From NCBI GenBank assembly GCA_947488085.1, contig CANKYI010000001.1:2489928-2553927 (forward strand): DNA of 64,000 bases, given 5' to 3'. Both the position numbers and the translations under genes were made by a program. Of this stretch, positions 7,211 to 16,492 are shown piece by piece. This DNA comes from an uncultured Erythrobacter sp. GTDB taxonomy: Bacteria > Pseudomonadota > Alphaproteobacteria > Sphingomonadales > Sphingomonadaceae. The notes under the pieces were generated by a model that did not search any database, was not told where the DNA came from, and was given only the letters and a program-made list of their open reading frames with translations. Each line of letters begins with the position of its first letter. Position 1 is the stretch's first letter.

Positions 7211-9856
7211 TTAAGCTCCACGTGCCTTTACGCCGGCTGTGGTGAGGTGTGCGGACGAGCGCTCTCGAGCTGCCCGCCCTCGCACGCGACCAAGTCGGCT
7301 ACCTTGGATTGCGGCTTCATCGTGCATTTCGGAAACGGGTAGGCCGAACCCATGGCGTTGTGCCAATTGCTCTATCGCTGTGAGAGCATCAAGACTCGCC
7401 TCAGCACCGATCATAAAACTCTCCTCAATCCCCTCCATGCTCAGAATAGCCGTTTCGGAAAGACAGCCGAGCGCCATACCTGTTTGTTCGACCAGTAGAT
7501 TGCTGTCGCCATATCGCAGTGGGAAAGCTTGTCTCACGAGACCTGCTTCCAATACCTTGGGCTGCGTGGCGCAGCTAGCTGAGAAATCGAACGGGCGAGC
7601 CGCGTCGAGGACTACCGCGTCCTCGCGAAGAAGCTCCTGCGAAAGAAAGGGTTTCCCCCTGCTCGTACAGGACACCACAGCATCGGCATCTTTAACTGCG
7701 GCTTCATGATTTCCGCTAACAACTATAATGCCCTTACCCAGTTCGTCCGATGCTATAAGTCGCAGCGCGCGCTCGATGTCATCGTCGGACGGGTCGGTCG
7801 GTAATATTTTTTGGATCGCAGCTGCGACAGACCCGGCTCTAGGCGCGTCGACTTTGATCATCTCCCTACAAAGCAAGCGAAGTAGCTCGTGATAGCCAGC
7901 AATATTGGCCGCGCGACGACCGACCAACACGATCTCTTTGCTGATTTGAGCGGCCTTGAGCATAACCAAGCGACCGATTGATCCGCGGGCACCAATTATG
8001 GCTGTCCGGGAAATATCACCTTTGGTTGCGTTCTCAAGCAAAGAGCACGTTGCAGCTGCGGTCAGCGTGTTGCCGGTTGTTAAACAAAATTCGGGATACC
8101 GTTCGGCCGCAATTGCTCCGCCTTTTGTAATGATCGATGTAAATGCACCGAGGCCAACAACTTTCACCCCATAGGCTTTCGCCAAAGTAAAATAGCTTTC
8201 TATCAAATCATCCTTTTCACGCCGCGAAAGGCGCATCATTCTATCCGGATAGATCAGACTCGAAAGAATTACCCCCCTGCGTTTGTTACGCAAACCGGGC
8301 ACCTCAAAAGCCAGCAATGGCGCTGGAGTCGGATTGATTATTCCGATCGCAGTGACCATCTCGATGATCATACTGATTTCCTGCTTGCACAGGTTTTCGC
8401 GGACGGCCCTCGGCAAGAGTTGGACGATGTCCTCTTCACAAGTGAGGTGAGACAAGAAGGCAAAGTCAATACTCTCACCGCCTGCGGAGGCAGGGATGAT
8501 CGGCAAGCAACGCGGGTCGTCGCTGTTATAAGGTCGAATGGCGATCGAACGATCAGGCAATTCGTCTTCTGGGCGACCAAGAATTGCGGCAAAGATGATG
8601 TCGAAACGGCCATTTTTGAGCAGGAATGCGACATCGGCAACCGCAGCAAAGAAAGCGTCGACCATCTCCGGCGTGGTTGTGAGCGCTGGCTCGAACCGTA
8701 TCGCGCAATCCTGCGACAAAAGTGGAACCGCAACAATTTTGTGCCTGTTTAGAAGATAAGACGAGATCAAGTACGCCAAAAGCTGTGAGTGCATCAAAAA
8801 CGTAAGCCCACAAGAACCGTCAGCATCCAAGTTTTTAAAATAGATGCCACGCATCAAGCCCATACCTGTCACCTCAACATCTTCGGCTAGGCGCTCTCGG
8901 TAAACATCGATCAGTCGGCTTAGCTCGGCGACATTCTTTCTGATCGGAGAATCTTTGGCCATTCGATCAATCGCATCCAAAGCGACGGCACAGGCGAGCC
9001 CACCACCAGCAAAAGTCGAACTGTGCTTACGGTCAAATTGACTGGAACGCACATGACTGCGGTATAAGACAGTGCTGATTGGCATCAGCCCTCCACCAAG
9101 CCCCTTGCCAAGAAGTGCGACATCGACTTCCAAGTCGAGAACGTCCGAAGCCAGCAAGTCACCGCATCTAAATGTGCCACATTGCACTTCGTCCGCTATG
9201 ACAATGACATTCGCCTCGCGACAAAGCGCAATCACCTCAGCGAGAAAATCCAAGTCTACGACTTTCATCCCGCCTTCGCCTATAACCGGTTCAAATATGA
9301 AAGCGGCAATATCCCCGGTTCCCAGAATTGACTTAAGTCGTTCAACTTCGCCTGGAGCAATAGTCTCGCTGTCTTCTCGACAGGTAATAACTGGGCTAGA
9401 AAACCGGTTGGATCCTGACACCGACAAAGCCAACTGCGTCTTTCCATGGAAACTATTCTTCAGGCTGATTACACGCCGCCGTCCCGTCGCAAGTCTCGCA
9501 AGTTTCAGTGATGCCTCTACCGCCTCCGCGCCGCTATTCGCAAAGAAACAAGAATCCATGCCACGCGTCAGTGATACAAGTCGCTTCGCTAACTCATCAC
9601 GTACATCAAGAGTGAAAGGCTGGATGAAACTCGGCTTTTCATGAGATAGGTAGTTCTTGAGAGCCTCAATGCTTTGATGATCGTTGTGACCAAAGATGTT
9701 TACGCCGTATTGTGCCGATGCATCAAAAAATCGGTTTCCGTCTTTGTCATAGAGAAAGTCACCGGAAGCCTTTTCAAATGAAAGCCCCATTCCCGCAGCC
9801 TGAAGCAAATCCCGACGATAACAATCGACCGCGTATTTAGAACTGTCGGGCAGCAT
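7211..9856 (-). CDS. Class III aminotransferase fused to AAR-like acyl-ACP reductase (TamH/PigE-type logic)
   Basis: Two enzymes in one chain. Residues about 1-425 form a class III PLP aminotransferase: ANSGAEA (106-112), the cofactor Asp in ADEVQ (222) and the PLP lysine in GKGLGGG (251). Residues about 465-850 align by eye with cyanobacterial long-chain acyl-ACP reductase: LSHLT (about 468), GLGAFTS (about 569), TTGNTLTA (about 593), a Rossmann site GARGSIG (about 622), and LGCLSETAIL, whose Cys798 aligns with the acyl-thioester Cys294 of the Synechococcus enzyme. The expected reaction is acyl-ACP/CoA to aldehyde to primary fatty amine without releasing the aldehyde. Fused reductase-transaminases are known from tambjamine (TamH) and prodigiosin (PigE) pathways. 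ATG 9856 has a GGAG ribosome site; an in-frame TTG precedes it. Confidence 0.88.
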   Translation of the reverse strand: MLPDSSKYAVDCYRRDLLQAAGMGLSFEKASGDFLYDKDGNRFFDASAQYGVNIFGHNDHQSIEALKNYLSHEKPSFIQPFTLDVRDELAKRLVSLTRGMDSCFFANSGAEAVEASLKLARLATGRRRVISLKNSFHGKTQLALSVSGSNRFSSPVITCREDSETIAPGEVERLKSILGTGDIAAFIFEPVIGEGGMKVVDLDFLAEVIALCREANVIVIADEVQCGTFRCGDLLASDVLDLEVDVALLGKGLGGGLMPISTVLYRSHVRSSQFDRKHSSTFAGGGLACAVALDAIDRMAKDSPIRKNVAELSRLIDVYRERLAEDVEVTGMGLMRGIYFKNLDADGSCGLTFLMHSQLLAYLISSYLLNRHKIVAVPLLSQDCAIRFEPALTTTPEMVDAFFAAVADVAFLLKNGRFDIIFAAILGRPEDELPDRSIAIRPYNSDDPRCLPIIPASAGGESIDFAFLSHLTCEEDIVQLLPRAVRENLCKQEISMIIEMVTAIGIINPTPAPLLAFEVPGLRNKRRGVILSSLIYPDRMMRLSRREKDDLIESYFTLAKAYGVKVVGLGAFTSIITKGGAIAAERYPEFCLTTGNTLTAAATCSLLENATKGDISRTAIIGARGSIGRLVMLKAAQISKEIVLVGRRAANIAGYHELLRLLCREMIKVDAPRAGSVAAAIQKILPTDPSDDDIERALRLIASDELGKGIIVVSGNHEAAVKDADAVVSCTSRGKPFLSQELLREDAVVLDAARPFDFSASCATQPKVLEAGLVRQAFPLRYGDSNLLVEQTGMALGCLSETAILSMEGIEESFMIGAEASLDALTAIEQLAQRHGFGLPVSEMHDEAAIQGSRLGRVRGRAARERSSAHLTTAGVKARGA

Positions 9857-10019
9857 CAAATTCTCCGAGTCGGTTGAACGATGACACTTACTGAGGTCAG
9901 TCTCTCAATTTTAATCGCAACAATCTAGAATTATTTGACTGTTGAGCAAAATTAATGATCGTTTCTAATTTGAGATGCCTATGATAACAAGTGCTAGAGT
10001 GTTTGATATGTGACGTGCC

Positions 10020-10040
10020 CAATTTATCTCAGATAAATTG
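10020..10040. promoter_or_regulatory. Perfect 10-bp-arm inverted repeat, candidate operator
   Basis: CAATTTATCT (10020-10029) and its exact complement AGATAAATTG (10031-10040) flank a single central base. The site lies about 165 bases upstream of the transaminase-reductase start, in a 450-base gene-free gap that is otherwise AT-rich. Such symmetry is typical of a dimeric repressor site; no regulator gene is adjacent. Confidence 0.5.
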
Positions 10041-10307
10041 TATATCGAGCGACCGGCACCCAAAAACCTCCAAGCCGGCTGGCTTTCATTCCGGGTCAAC
10101 GGCTGGTGAAAGCGATGTCCTTTTATATCAGGCGTGATTCTTCACATATTGGGTTTTCATTTCAAGAATAGGTTTCGACAAATCGTCACAGCATGTGAAT
10201 TTATATTTCGGAGCCGGTCGACTGTCTGCAAACACCGTTCTTATGAGTTCTGAAAAGAAGACAATTTCTGTCTCATGAATTTGAGACCTCAAAGCGTATT
10301 ACGCTGC

Positions 10308-11078
10308 CTAGCTGCGCTCACCCGGGACGAAGAAGAAGGAATGGAATGTTTTACCCCACGGGCGGTAACCCATAGTGCGGAGAAATTGCGTGCAAGCATT
10401 ATCCTCCAATTGATCCATCGCGACATCAGCCAATTCGATGACCAACATCCGAGGTCGAAAAACTGACCAATCATTCGACTGGAGAACTTCGAGCTCGTGC
10501 CCTTCGACATCAATGCTCATAAAGTCTATCGGCGCCTCGGGCGCAATACAGTCTGACAATACTTCCCGAAGAGGGCGAACAGCCATCGAACGAACTTCAC
10601 GCAGCTTAAATCCGTTTCCGGCCCTCAGCTCTGCAAGCTCGCGATCGAACCCATTATAGGCTGGGTCATCGAACATAAAATATTCGGCCGAGCCCGACTG
10701 TCTCGAAATGCCGACTTCGAGGTTCGTGTCCCGAGGTCGCGTAGCGTCAAAATACTCCATGCTCCCTGGCATGCTGTCGATATTTATGCCGCTCCAGCCG
10801 CGCTCGTAAAAGAGCTGTGTGTTGGAATACCGATAGGGGTGGTGCGCTCCTATATCGACATAGACTCCGGAACAACTCCACTCAAAAAAGCGAAGCAGAA
10901 GCCTGTCCTCACCTTCCTGCGAGTAAGACCACTGACGGCTCATTAAGCGCCTCAGCCCAGAGAAAACTGCACCCAATTGCCACGCTATATTTCGGAATAC
11001 GCCGCGGATACCAATATCGCTCGCCGAAAGCGGTTGGTTGACAGGATTGATCTTACTTGACTTTCCCTTCACGACCAT
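10308..11078 (-). CDS. FkbM family methyltransferase
   Basis: SAM-dependent methyltransferase of the FkbM type, usually O-methylating sugars or polyketides. Key blocks are SQEGEDRLLLRFFE, the SAM-binding VDIGAHHPYRYSNT, the DSMPGS region, and IDVEGHELEVL near the C-terminus. ATG 11078 is preceded by GGAGGA at good spacing; an in-frame TTG twelve bases upstream is less likely. It is divergent from the glycosyltransferase at 11121, so the two units share a very short promoter region. In a glycan locus it most likely methylates a sugar hydroxyl of the product (inference). Confidence 0.9.
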   Translation of the reverse strand: MVVKGKSSKINPVNQPLSASDIGIRGVFRNIAWQLGAVFSGLRRLMSRQWSYSQEGEDRLLLRFFEWSCSGVYVDIGAHHPYRYSNTQLFYERGWSGINIDSMPGSMEYFDATRPRDTNLEVGISRQSGSAEYFMFDDPAYNGFDRELAELRAGNGFKLREVRSMAVRPLREVLSDCIAPEAPIDFMSIDVEGHELEVLQSNDWSVFRPRMLVIELADVAMDQLEDNACTQFLRTMGYRPWGKTFHSFFFVPGERS

Positions 11079-11120
11079 AAATTCCTCCAACTTGTCACAT
11101 CGCCGAGGGTATGATCCATT

Positions 11121-12077
11121 GTGAATGTCGCACTAGACCAGTCGCTTAATAAGGATGTCCCAACAGTCGATCAAGTTAATCCGACTGTGGCCATTCTGAT
11201 GACTTGCTTCAACCAGGTTGATCAAGTGCTTCGTTGTCTCAAAAGTATATATGATTCTAAAAGTGTGGATATCGCTACGTTCAAAATTTACTTAGTCGAT
11301 GATGGCAGCAGCGATGAAACCGCAAGGGCAGTCATTAAAGTCTATCCAGATGTAAAAGTGATTGCTGGCTCCGGATCCTTGTTCTGGAATCAAGGAATGC
11401 GCCTCGCTTATGGAGAAGCAATTCGGGAAGATTTCGACTTCCATCTATGGTTGAATAGCGACGCGATCCTCTATCACGACACACTCGACAAGCTCCTTAA
11501 GATATCGCTTGCTACAGCAGGCACGGGCCCGCCAGCAATTGTCACGGGCGCGATGGTCGATGAGGAGACTGGCGAGCTCACTTCGGGCGGTTTTTCGTTC
11601 AAGGGGCCGCGCCTTTTTATGGCGCTCGAACTACTCCCGCCCCCGAATTGCTCTGTGCTGTGTGAGACCGTATCGGGCAATTGTGTGCTGATCCCAAGAG
11701 TGATTTACTCCTCTCTCGGCAACATTTGCGAAGACTACCAGCACTCTTTGGGGGACATAGATTACGGCCTGCGGGCGCGCCGAGCAGGCTATCGGGTCAT
11801 ACTGGCACCGGGCCTTTACGGCACCAGCCCGACGCTGAGACCGCGGCGCGTTCCCAGGACGTTTCTAGAGGCGGTGAAGTTGCTTAGAGATCCACTGGGC
11901 ATAGTAATGGACACCGTACCCCCCAAATATTTCGTTCGATCGGCCGATTGGAGAAAGTTCCTTCGAACACATGCGGGGCTCCTGTGGTGGGTTCCCTGGC
12001 TTCTTACACAAGCAAAGCTGGCGACCATAATTCACCGGAGAGCAGGAGCGCAGCTGCCTCATGCTAATATCTCATAG
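11121..12077 (+). CDS. Glycosyltransferase family 2
   Basis: A 318-residue GT-A fold enzyme of the rhamnosyltransferase-like GT2 group. The nucleotide-sugar site begins with AILMTCFNQ and YLVDDGSSDET, and the metal-binding Asp lies in LNSDAIL. It has no clear membrane segment except a hydrophobic C-terminal helix. The start is a GTG at 11121. Its 3' end overlaps the sulfotransferase gene by 17 bases, so the two are co-expressed. Donor and acceptor cannot be predicted. Confidence 0.88.
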   Translation: MNVALDQSLNKDVPTVDQVNPTVAILMTCFNQVDQVLRCLKSIYDSKSVDIATFKIYLVDDGSSDETARAVIKVYPDVKVIAGSGSLFWNQGMRLAYGEAIREDFDFHLWLNSDAILYHDTLDKLLKISLATAGTGPPAIVTGAMVDEETGELTSGGFSFKGPRLFMALELLPPPNCSVLCETVSGNCVLIPRVIYSSLGNICEDYQHSLGDIDYGLRARRAGYRVILAPGLYGTSPTLRPRRVPRTFLEAVKLLRDPLGIVMDTVPPKYFVRSADWRKFLRTHAGLLWWVPWLLTQAKLATIIHRRAGAQLPHANIS

Positions 12078-12717
12078 CCACAAGTTCGTATTCATCCATA
12101 TTTACAAGACGGGAGGCACCACGGTCACCCAGTCAATGCTTCCGCATGCCCGGCTCCTAGATCAAGCGGCGTTGCGGTATCCGACGCGAAAGATTGTAAC
12201 CGGGATCAACAGAATTCTGGGAATACAAAACAATGGGAATCGCTGGGTGCAAGGTGTCCGAAAGCACGCGACAGCAAGCGAAATACGCGACTACCTCGGG
12301 CACGAACGGTTCGAAGAATACCTCACATTTGCTTTCGTACGCAATCCTTGGGATTGGATGTGCAGCCAATATTTCTATATTCGCAAATGGCGACCTCACT
12401 TTCTTCATGAGCGCGTGCGGAAATTGACATTCGCCGAGTTTCTCGCGTTCCAGATCGAGACCGAAACATCAACGCAATCGCAGTTCATAACCGACCAGCA
12501 TGACAACGTGATCGTCGATCGAATTGGGCGTCTTGAAACACTCACCGATGATCTGAACTCCATCTCGAACTCGCTTAGGCTAGAGGTTCGAACCGACTTT
12601 CATATGAATCGATCTAATCCGCTGTCGAGTTACAAAGATCTTTATAACCCTGCCGACATCGAATTGGTTCGTGACTATTTTAGCGAGGATATCAGGCGTT
12701 TCGACTATTCCTTCTAA
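12061..12717 (+). CDS. Sulfotransferase family 2-like carbohydrate sulfotransferase
   Basis: A PAPS-dependent sulfotransferase of the type that sulfates sugar hydroxyls. The 5'-phosphosulfate loop appears as HIYKTGGTTV (about residues 13-22) and the 3'-phosphate site as FVRNPWDWMCSQY (about 96-108). Its 218 residues are within the usual range. It overlaps the upstream glycosyltransferase by 17 bases, linking sulfation directly to glycan assembly. No PAPS-synthesis genes are in the window, so the cofactor must come from general sulfate assimilation. The call is firm on motifs; the acceptor is unknown. Confidence 0.85.
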   Translation: MLISHSHKFVFIHIYKTGGTTVTQSMLPHARLLDQAALRYPTRKIVTGINRILGIQNNGNRWVQGVRKHATASEIRDYLGHERFEEYLTFAFVRNPWDWMCSQYFYIRKWRPHFLHERVRKLTFAEFLAFQIETETSTQSQFITDQHDNVIVDRIGRLETLTDDLNSISNSLRLEVRTDFHMNRSNPLSSYKDLYNPADIELVRDYFSEDIRRFDYSF

Positions 12718-12891
12718 TCTTGGGTCAATGTGTTTCACTGGCATTTCATACAGAATGGGATCAGCGAATTGACATCAAACTGCCTACAGTCTGTCGAACG
12801 GATAGAGGTCTTTGAAAATATTCTCTAAGTTGACAGTGAAGAATGCCCCTCGCAAAGTGCAAAAGGCAATGCGACTTCGATAGGTCAAATA

Positions 12892-14541
12892 ATGTCAGGC
12901 AAACGAGCTATTCCATTTTTTGGCCGGTATGTAGAATTTGCACCGACTGGTGCGCTCCTATCAAGCCTCATATTCGCCTTGATTTACTTCGTGAAAAGCG
13001 ATGCCGATGTTTGTTTAGACGATCCCATCACTCTGTACATTTCCAGTTACATGCCAGATCTTTCTGGCGTCATTCAGGCAAGTCCAACGCATTCTCCACT
13101 ATATTTTCTTTTGGTGCGTCCGATTGCCGAATTTGGCTTGACCGGGCTCCGTCTCTTTTCGGCGATGTTCATCATCGGAACGATCTTTGTAGTGCATCAT
13201 GCCGCGTTTGAGCTGACGAAGCGAAAGATCGCTGGCTTCCTCGCCAGTTTCGTATTCGCCGTTTGGCCATCGACGACTGACTTTTTGGCCTGTGGGCGAC
13301 CCTACGCTGCAGAGACGTTCTTTGCTGCCGTCGCCTTTGCATTGCTCGTAAAAGCATACAGACGGCCAACATATCGCGCGCTGATAGGGTTATCAGCCAC
13401 GAGCGGTATCATGGTGCACTTTTCTGTGATCGCCGTACCGACGGCCGCGGCTTTCATCGCCCTCGGACACGTCGTAGCAGGTCGCACGAATGCCCGACAG
13501 ATCGCCTCGCTAATCGCACCATTCATCCTGCTTGTTTTGCCACTGGTGTTGTTCCGGGTCATTCCGCTGTTTCTCTATCACAGTGACATCCCACAAGATG
13601 TCGGCAGAGACGCAAATCACTTTAGTGCGAACGCGCTGATAAGCCCGTTTGGTGCTGTTCCGGCGTTTCTTGCCGATATCATGATTCTTTTGGTGTGTTG
13701 CAGTGTCGCTTTTGCCGCGGTTAAAGCTCGGCAGGCTCCACTCAAAGAAGCGATGGCGCTGCTAATGCTCATGTTGGCACAGCCAGTGACGTTGATCGTC
13801 ATTTCGGAATATTTGCGACAGTCTGGGAGTCCGCAATCTTGGCTCCTGATGAACCCTCAATACAAGGGGCTGTCGACCGTATTCGCCGCAGTCGCATTGT
13901 CCTATTTCAGCATGAGTCTCAAATTTAGCGCTCGTGCGATTGTGGCAAGCTTCATAATCGTCGGGCTGACCTCCACCTTTCTTTTCAGAACAGCACCCGG
14001 CGCAGTGGTGCCTTACAATTCAATAACCGGATTTTACATGAGCGCGCGGAATCCGGCCTATGAGTATGTCGCTGAACAGGACCCGTCCGACGCCCCTGTT
14101 ATTGTGATGTCCGACTATCCCTTTGGCGATACTTGGAGGCATTACGGCGAAGAGACTCACCGGGTTCACATCGCATCCGGTGCTTATCTCAGCTCATCTC
14201 TGGATTTTGACCGAATTATTCCGGCACCAGGACAGGGTTTTGCAAACGGCTTTTCAGACTCGGATGGTAGACCATGGCTACGCGAAATAGAGTCTCGCGT
14301 AGATTGTGGGGAGCAGGTTTGGCTAATTCCCAGAATTACGATGGAGAGCGGTGTGACGGCACTCGAAGCCCATCATCTCTTGGGTTTCGCTGACAGTTCG
14401 CAGCTTGGTCTATATCAAGAATTGATCGGAAACACATGGCCTCAGAAGATGCTGATCAGCGCTGACTTTCAATTGAAGCAGGCGCATGGTATGAAAAAAC
14501 CGGGAGAAACGGCGTTATTATTTGAGAGAAAATGCGAATAG
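12892..14541 (+). CDS. Polytopic membrane glycosyltransferase-like protein (GT39/ArnT superfamily-like)
   Basis: A 549-residue membrane protein with roughly ten hydrophobic helices over residues 15-370 and a soluble C-terminal part of about 170 residues. An early loop carries an acidic LDDPITLYISSY motif after the first helix, then SPTHSPLYFLL, the layout seen in GT-C enzymes that take sugars from polyprenyl phosphate. The family call rests on topology and this loop only. It lies between the sulfotransferase and the HlpA-like glycosyltransferase in the same direction. It could attach a sugar to the outer part of the glycan or lipid; an O-antigen polymerase-like role is an alternative. Confidence 0.65.
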   Translation: MSGKRAIPFFGRYVEFAPTGALLSSLIFALIYFVKSDADVCLDDPITLYISSYMPDLSGVIQASPTHSPLYFLLVRPIAEFGLTGLRLFSAMFIIGTIFVVHHAAFELTKRKIAGFLASFVFAVWPSTTDFLACGRPYAAETFFAAVAFALLVKAYRRPTYRALIGLSATSGIMVHFSVIAVPTAAAFIALGHVVAGRTNARQIASLIAPFILLVLPLVLFRVIPLFLYHSDIPQDVGRDANHFSANALISPFGAVPAFLADIMILLVCCSVAFAAVKARQAPLKEAMALLMLMLAQPVTLIVISEYLRQSGSPQSWLLMNPQYKGLSTVFAAVALSYFSMSLKFSARAIVASFIIVGLTSTFLFRTAPGAVVPYNSITGFYMSARNPAYEYVAEQDPSDAPVIVMSDYPFGDTWRHYGEETHRVHIASGAYLSSSLDFDRIIPAPGQGFANGFSDSDGRPWLREIESRVDCGEQVWLIPRITMESGVTALEAHHLLGFADSSQLGLYQELIGNTWPQKMLISADFQLKQAHGMKKPGETALLFERKCE

Positions 14542-14607
14542 GTAGTATTTTCAACAGAAGTCATCCCCGGCAGAACGGGAAAATGGAATTCTAGAGGGTA
14601 ATTCGGA

Positions 14608-15600
14608 ATGGACTCTCAGGCCAATGCTCCGGTTCTGCTTGTAGGATTCAGGCGACCCGAAACAACGGCAAAAGTCATTGAAGCGCTCCGTGTCGCCCAA
14701 GTAAAAAAATTGTACATTGCGATTGATGCGCCCCGACTCCATCTGCCCGACGAAGTTCGAAAGGTTGGGGAGGTCCGCGATGTGATTAAGTCACTGACAT
14801 CGGATCTCGAAGTCGTATGGGCAAAAAGGGAGAAGAACCTCGGCTGCTTCGATGGGGTGTCCAAATCCGTTAGCTGGTTCTTCGAGCATGAATCTGAAGG
14901 TATCATTCTTGAAGATGATTGCGTACCAAGCTCAACCTATCTCCGATACAGTACAGAGTTGCTGGAAAGATTTCGCCGCGACGACCGGATCGCTTCGATC
15001 GGCGGTTCCGCCTTCATTCCAAGTCCCATGGCAACAAGTTACTGGTTTTCCAATTATGCAGATGTCTGGGGCTGGGCAACTTGGCGTCGAGCGTGGAACC
15101 TCTTCGACCCCACCATGCAATCCTGGCCCGCATGGCGTGACGCGGGTGGATTGCAAAAGATGCGCGGCAGCACTCCCGGCTTTGTTCGCTACTGGACCAA
15201 GATTTTCAATCATACCTATGACACGCTGCAAACAACCAATTCGTGGGATTACGTCTGGATGTTCGATTGCTGGCGCCATGGGTTGCTGAGTGTGATGCCT
15301 GCTAAATCATTGATTAAAAATATAGGTTTCGGCAATGATGCCACGCACACGTTCCTGCTCGACGAGGTAAATCCTTACGTGGCGGCCGAGGCGCATGACG
15401 TGCCATTTCCGTTACGCCACAACGAAGAGATCGCCGTCAATCTCAAAGCCGAAAGGCTCTACACGCGCAATCGATATTCGGTCGATGCCATGGCTCAAAT
15501 TGCGGCCTATGCTGAAAGACTAGGGCCTATCGGGAAGTACGCTGTTAGAGCAGCCCAGTCGGTGAGACAGGGAAAAAATTTCGAAACCAACCATCGATGA
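14608..15600 (+). CDS. HlpA-like nucleotide-diphospho-sugar transferase
   Basis: A 330-residue GT-A-like protein. It opens with VLLVGFRRPETTAKVIEAL, has the acidic metal motif EDDCVPS (about residues 100-106), and a Trp-rich block around NYADVWGWATWRR. These are typical of the family annotated as hemolytic protein HlpA-like or glycosyltransferase family 2 in capsule loci. The ribosome site GAGGG lies before ATG 14608. It is followed immediately by the PhyH-like gene, suggesting one operon. The sugar specificity is unknown. Confidence 0.8.
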   Translation: MDSQANAPVLLVGFRRPETTAKVIEALRVAQVKKLYIAIDAPRLHLPDEVRKVGEVRDVIKSLTSDLEVVWAKREKNLGCFDGVSKSVSWFFEHESEGIILEDDCVPSSTYLRYSTELLERFRRDDRIASIGGSAFIPSPMATSYWFSNYADVWGWATWRRAWNLFDPTMQSWPAWRDAGGLQKMRGSTPGFVRYWTKIFNHTYDTLQTTNSWDYVWMFDCWRHGLLSVMPAKSLIKNIGFGNDATHTFLLDEVNPYVAAEAHDVPFPLRHNEEIAVNLKAERLYTRNRYSVDAMAQIAAYAERLGPIGKYAVRAAQSVRQGKNFETNHR

Positions 15601-15649
15601 CCCCTTGGGCCAAAGGGTCTTTTTGAAGCGAAACCCACGGACACTTGGC

Positions 15650-16447
15650 ATGCTGACAGATTATCAACGCGACCGTTTCGCTTCCACCGGGATAGTAAAG
15701 TTCAACTCTTTGCTTTCCGAAGCAGCAACACGTCGCGCGCAGGACGCCATCAAGTCACGTTTCAAGGCACTGGGGCTTTCCAGAGACGGGGATTGGACAA
15801 TCGAGAGCAAACCACGACTTCCCTGGCCAGACAAAGGGTACAAAGCGAAAGCAATAGGCAACAAGGTCAAAGAGATCGAACGCCTGCTCGACGAGCCGGG
15901 CATTAAGCAGACTGCAAAGGAAATACTGGATTGCGACGAATTCAGCGACGACATTTTCAAACGACCACAAATACTTGTCACCTTCCCTAACAAGGGCCAA
16001 TGGTTCATCCCTTGCGACGGTTGGCATGTCGACATCCCGCGCTTGGCGACCGGTACGCGAGCGGGCGTCCAGGCCTTTTTCCTTCTCAGTAGGATCAATC
16101 CTCAGGGTGGTGCCACTCTAAATGTATCGGGGTCTCATCTGCTCCTGAACGATAGCGGCTTTGTTCGAAGTCGCGACGTTGTCAAAACGCTAAAGACGAC
16201 ACCCTTCTTTTCTCACCTGATGTCCAAAGACCATGCGTCGATCGACCAATTTCACGAATTGGAGGGATCTGGCGGTTCCAACGAAGATACTGATTTGCGC
16301 GTCGTCGAGCTAACCGGATCCCCAGGAGATGTCTATTTCATGGATATGAGGGTCATTCACAGCGCTTCCCCCAATATGAGCGATGACCCACGAGTGATGG
16401 CGACACATAGGTTTTTGCGTTCCGATGCAAACATAGAAATGCCGTAA
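15650..16447 (+). CDS. Phytanoyl-CoA dioxygenase (PhyH) family Fe(II)/2-oxoglutarate enzyme
   Basis: A non-heme iron oxygenase. The iron triad can be seen as HxD in GWHVDIPRL and the distal His in MRVIHSASPN, followed by the 2-oxoglutarate-binding Arg in the DPRVMATHRF region. The ATG at 15650 starts LTDYQRDRF, the usual PhyH opening; the frame is open to a TTG at 15605, five bases after the upstream stop, which may also be used. PhyH proteins hydroxylate varied small molecules, lipids and sugars. The position at the end of the rightward glycan operon suggests hydroxylation of the glycan or its lipid carrier. Confidence 0.8.
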   Translation: MLTDYQRDRFASTGIVKFNSLLSEAATRRAQDAIKSRFKALGLSRDGDWTIESKPRLPWPDKGYKAKAIGNKVKEIERLLDEPGIKQTAKEILDCDEFSDDIFKRPQILVTFPNKGQWFIPCDGWHVDIPRLATGTRAGVQAFFLLSRINPQGGATLNVSGSHLLLNDSGFVRSRDVVKTLKTTPFFSHLMSKDHASIDQFHELEGSGGSNEDTDLRVVELTGSPGDVYFMDMRVIHSASPNMSDDPRVMATHRFLRSDANIEMP

Positions 16448-16492
16448 GACGCGGGAGCTTTTCATTCCTGCGCACTGCATCTCCGCCGCGCT

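Noticed and set aside
10061-10090. Terminator after the FkbM gene
   Set aside because: AAGCC/GGCTT stem is only 5 bp and separated from the T run by several bases, so it is too weak to call.
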